6,136 bases of DNA from CBFIJI01 sp965662885. Lineage in GTDB: Bacteria > Bacteroidota > Bacteroidia > Flavobacteriales > Flavobacteriaceae. Below the pieces are notes generated by a model. The model was not told where the DNA came from. It saw nothing but the letters and a program-made list of their open reading frames with translations, and did not search any database. The number at the start of each line of letters is the position of its first letter. Within the stretch, counting starts at the first letter, position 1. The DNA is taken from assembly GCA_965662885.1 (NCBI GenBank), contig CBFIJI010000118.1:1-6136 (forward strand), read 5' to 3'. Below are positions 4,789 to 6,136 of the stretch, piece after piece. A program made the position numbers and the translations under genes.

Positions 4789-5346
4789 TTATGAAGTATA
4801 ACTTTTTAGAATATAGTCAACGATGTTCTGGGTGTCTTCGATAGTCTCGTGTACGAACTCAACCACACACCCCTTCTCCTCACCAAAGACCGTTTGCTTA
4901 TCTCCGAAGTATTCAACGATGTTCTGGCATTTGGTTTGAGTCGTTTTGATAAACTTCTCTGATTGATCGGAACCACGCTCTCGATACCTTCGTTCACGCT
5001 CGGTGTCTGATACAGTTAGGTGGATGATGGTTAGGTGAGGTTGACATGTCTCAAAAAAAGTCTTGTTATTAAGTCTATCACCTTCACCGATAATGAATTC
5101 ATTCGGTCGAGTCGATATCCAATCTACTGCACGTGGAGGGACTGCCATGCTGAGTCGGTCTGTTCCGACAAACGTTTCACCGTCGTCCTCATACTTACCC
5201 AACACACGCAGATTGCCACTCACATGAGTGTCAAGTAACTCGACAACACGCTCTTGTTCCCAACCGTCAAATCGACTCATCAGTTCCTTCATGACGGTAG
5301 ACTTTCCAGTTCCAGGTACACCGATGATATAAAAGATGCGCATCAT
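4789..5346 (-). CDS. P-loop nucleotide/nucleic-acid kinase-like protein
   Basis: The 185-aa protein starts MMRIFYIIGVPGTGKST, a Walker A phosphate-binding loop at residues 9-17 (Lys15). The motifs GTDRLSMAVPP (61-71) and FIIGEGDRLNN (84-94) resemble substrate-binding and Walker B-like strands, and the arginine-rich ERERRYRERG (116-125) looks like the lid of small kinases. Length and layout fit a single-domain phage kinase acting on a nucleotide, nucleoside or modified DNA base; the substrate cannot be told. Such kinases take part in dNTP supply or, in some phages, in hypermodification of thymine. The ATG lies 7 nt after AAGGA and 14 nt after the 212-aa gene, so the two are one operon. Confidence 0.8.
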   Translation of the reverse strand: MMRIFYIIGVPGTGKSTVMKELMSRFDGWEQERVVELLDTHVSGNLRVLGKYEDDGETFVGTDRLSMAVPPRAVDWISTRPNEFIIGEGDRLNNKTFFETCQPHLTIIHLTVSDTERERRYRERGSDQSEKFIKTTQTKCQNIVEYFGDKQTVFGEEKGCVVEFVHETIEDTQNIVDYILKSYTS

Positions 5347-5360
5347 GCGAAAATCCTTAA

Positions 5361-5999
5361 TTATGCTGCGTTCATAAATTGCTCTAATGATGAGGGGAAT
5401 ACTTCTGAATTTTCTGGGGGAACTTTTTCACTTTTAAGCGGGAGAGGGTATTCACTTTCTAGAATAGAATTGAATTCAGGGAGATTGCCAGTTTTCGCTA
5501 AATGGTTTCGTAGCAATGATGCTTCCTTGTTAAATGACTCTCTCTTAATGACTTCACTTTCACCTGCGCCGATTGGAAAATACTCTGCAGATAAATTGCT
5601 AGCAACAAGTTTTCCATACTTCTTTCCAAAATTTAGTCCATTCTGATATGGGCTAGATTGTTTATCTATTTGCCCAACACCAGCTAAGACGCCTGTTCTG
5701 AAATCTACAAGTCTGTCTACAACACCTCGGTGAAAAGAACTAGCACATCCGCCAAAATAAAAGGTTGTATTTGTAACCTTATTAAATATACGATAAGCGC
5801 CACAGACCTTAAACCCATTAATTGTAGGGTGGTGTAAGTCCACAGATTCAAGCGTGCCAGTTTCGTCAAATATTGATTCATGTAGGGTGAATAAATTTGG
5901 GATATGAACAGGTTTGGGGTCGTCGAATTTCAAATACCAAACCCCGTCAGAATCTTTATACTCTGTAAAATTGCTCAAATATATATCGTTTCTTTTCAT
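5361..5999 (-). CDS. GIY-YIG-like endonuclease, 212 aa
   Basis: A 212-aa protein with a GIY-YIG-like core at about residues 62-178: CGAYRIFN (66-73, GIY strand), TTFYFGG (78-84, YIG strand, with YFG for YIG), arginines 91 and 96 in HRGVVDRLVDF, candidate metal-binding Glu159 in FNKEASLLRNHL, and GNLPEFN (171-177) ending in the usual Asn. About 10 residues separate the two strands, as in the canonical family. The motifs SPYQNGLNFGKKYG and YFPIGAGES link it to the 189-aa protein. The N-terminal 60 residues and the polar C-terminal tail are unassigned. It may be a mobile or repair-type nuclease. The start overlaps the upstream gene by 4 nt (ATGA), with GAGGAG 8 nt before the ATG. Confidence 0.75.
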   Translation of the reverse strand: MKRNDIYLSNFTEYKDSDGVWYLKFDDPKPVHIPNLFTLHESIFDETGTLESVDLHHPTINGFKVCGAYRIFNKVTNTTFYFGGCASSFHRGVVDRLVDFRTGVLAGVGQIDKQSSPYQNGLNFGKKYGKLVASNLSAEYFPIGAGESEVIKRESFNKEASLLRNHLAKTGNLPEFNSILESEYPLPLKSEKVPPENSEVFPSSLEQFMNAA

Positions 6000-6136
6000 A
6001 TAAAAAACTCCTCAAGTGATAACTCTGTTTCTGTTGCTTCTGGGTGATACTTCTGTATCATACCCTTTCCACCTTTCTCCGTCAAGTAGTCAAACCATTC
6101 TTCTGTATCCCACATACTCGGGGAGACACCATTCCA
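5996..6136 (-). CDS. C-terminal end of an unknown protein (5' part outside the window)
   Basis: The minus strand is open from the window edge to a TGA at 5998-5996, encoding the last 46 residues of a protein. The fragment is acidic and rich in aromatic residues (SMWDTEEWFDYLTEKGGKG near its start, ELSLEEFFI at its end). It carries the ribosome-binding site of the 212-aa gene inside its final codons and shares ATGA with it, so it is the upstream member of that operon. An internal ATG is not preceded by a good start signal, so a truncated gene is preferred over a tiny complete one. No family recognised. Confidence 0.7.
   Translation of the reverse strand, partial: WNGVSPSMWDTEEWFDYLTEKGGKGMIQKYHPEATETELSLEEFFI

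Noticed and set aside
1..6136. CRISPR array, insertion sequence or attachment-site repeat
   Set aside because: No regularly spaced repeats, terminal inverted repeats or transposase/integrase sequence; the short repeated boxes are promoter-linked.

Overview
The window looks like part of a large, moderately AT-rich, double-stranded DNA tailed phage (or phage-like) genome, probably of a Gram-negative host. Four observations support this: every credible gene and both tRNAs lie on the minus strand; small genes are packed end to end with ATGA, TGATG and 8-nt overlaps; two short lipoproteins imply an outer membrane; and the gene set (DUF3310-like protein, P-loop kinase, free-standing nucleases, many short unknowns) is typical of phage accessory DNA. 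I cannot name the phage or host.

Reading in the direction of transcription (6136 down to 1): a truncated unknown gene (5996-6136) overlaps a 212-aa GIY-YIG-like protein (5361-5999), followed by a P-loop kinase (4789-5346). A sigma-70-type promoter (P2) then precedes a second GIY-YIG-like protein (4130-4699). A near-consensus promoter (P1) precedes a 104-aa unknown (3757-4071). A third promoter (P3) and a leader with a possible hairpin precede a DUF262-HNH nuclease (2263-3651). Downstream the genes are tightly coupled: a three-helix membrane protein, an 88-aa unknown, a DUF3310-like protein, an HEVAH-motif lipoprotein, tRNA-Asp, a second small lipoprotein, a 38-aa membrane microprotein, a 65-aa basic protein, a 70-aa unknown, tRNA-Pro, and the first 14 codons of another gene.

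The most notable signal is regulatory. The 9-mer TTGTTTTAA (minus strand) occurs four times, all in the three intergenic gaps upstream of nuclease or unknown genes. In P1 and P2 it is part of a 14-bp inverted repeat placed identically inside the 17-bp spacer between the -35 and -10 boxes. In P3 two copies lie 21 bp apart, one in the spacer and one touching the -10. This looks like a small regulon in which one DNA-binding protein controls two of the three nuclease genes (DUF262-HNH and the 189-aa GIY-YIG protein) and one unknown gene. The two GIY-YIG-like proteins are clearly diverged paralogues, and the HNH protein has lost the second cysteine of both zinc-knuckle pairs. The tRNAs are inserted directly against stop codons (0- or 1-nt spacing), so they must be cut out of the polycistronic message.
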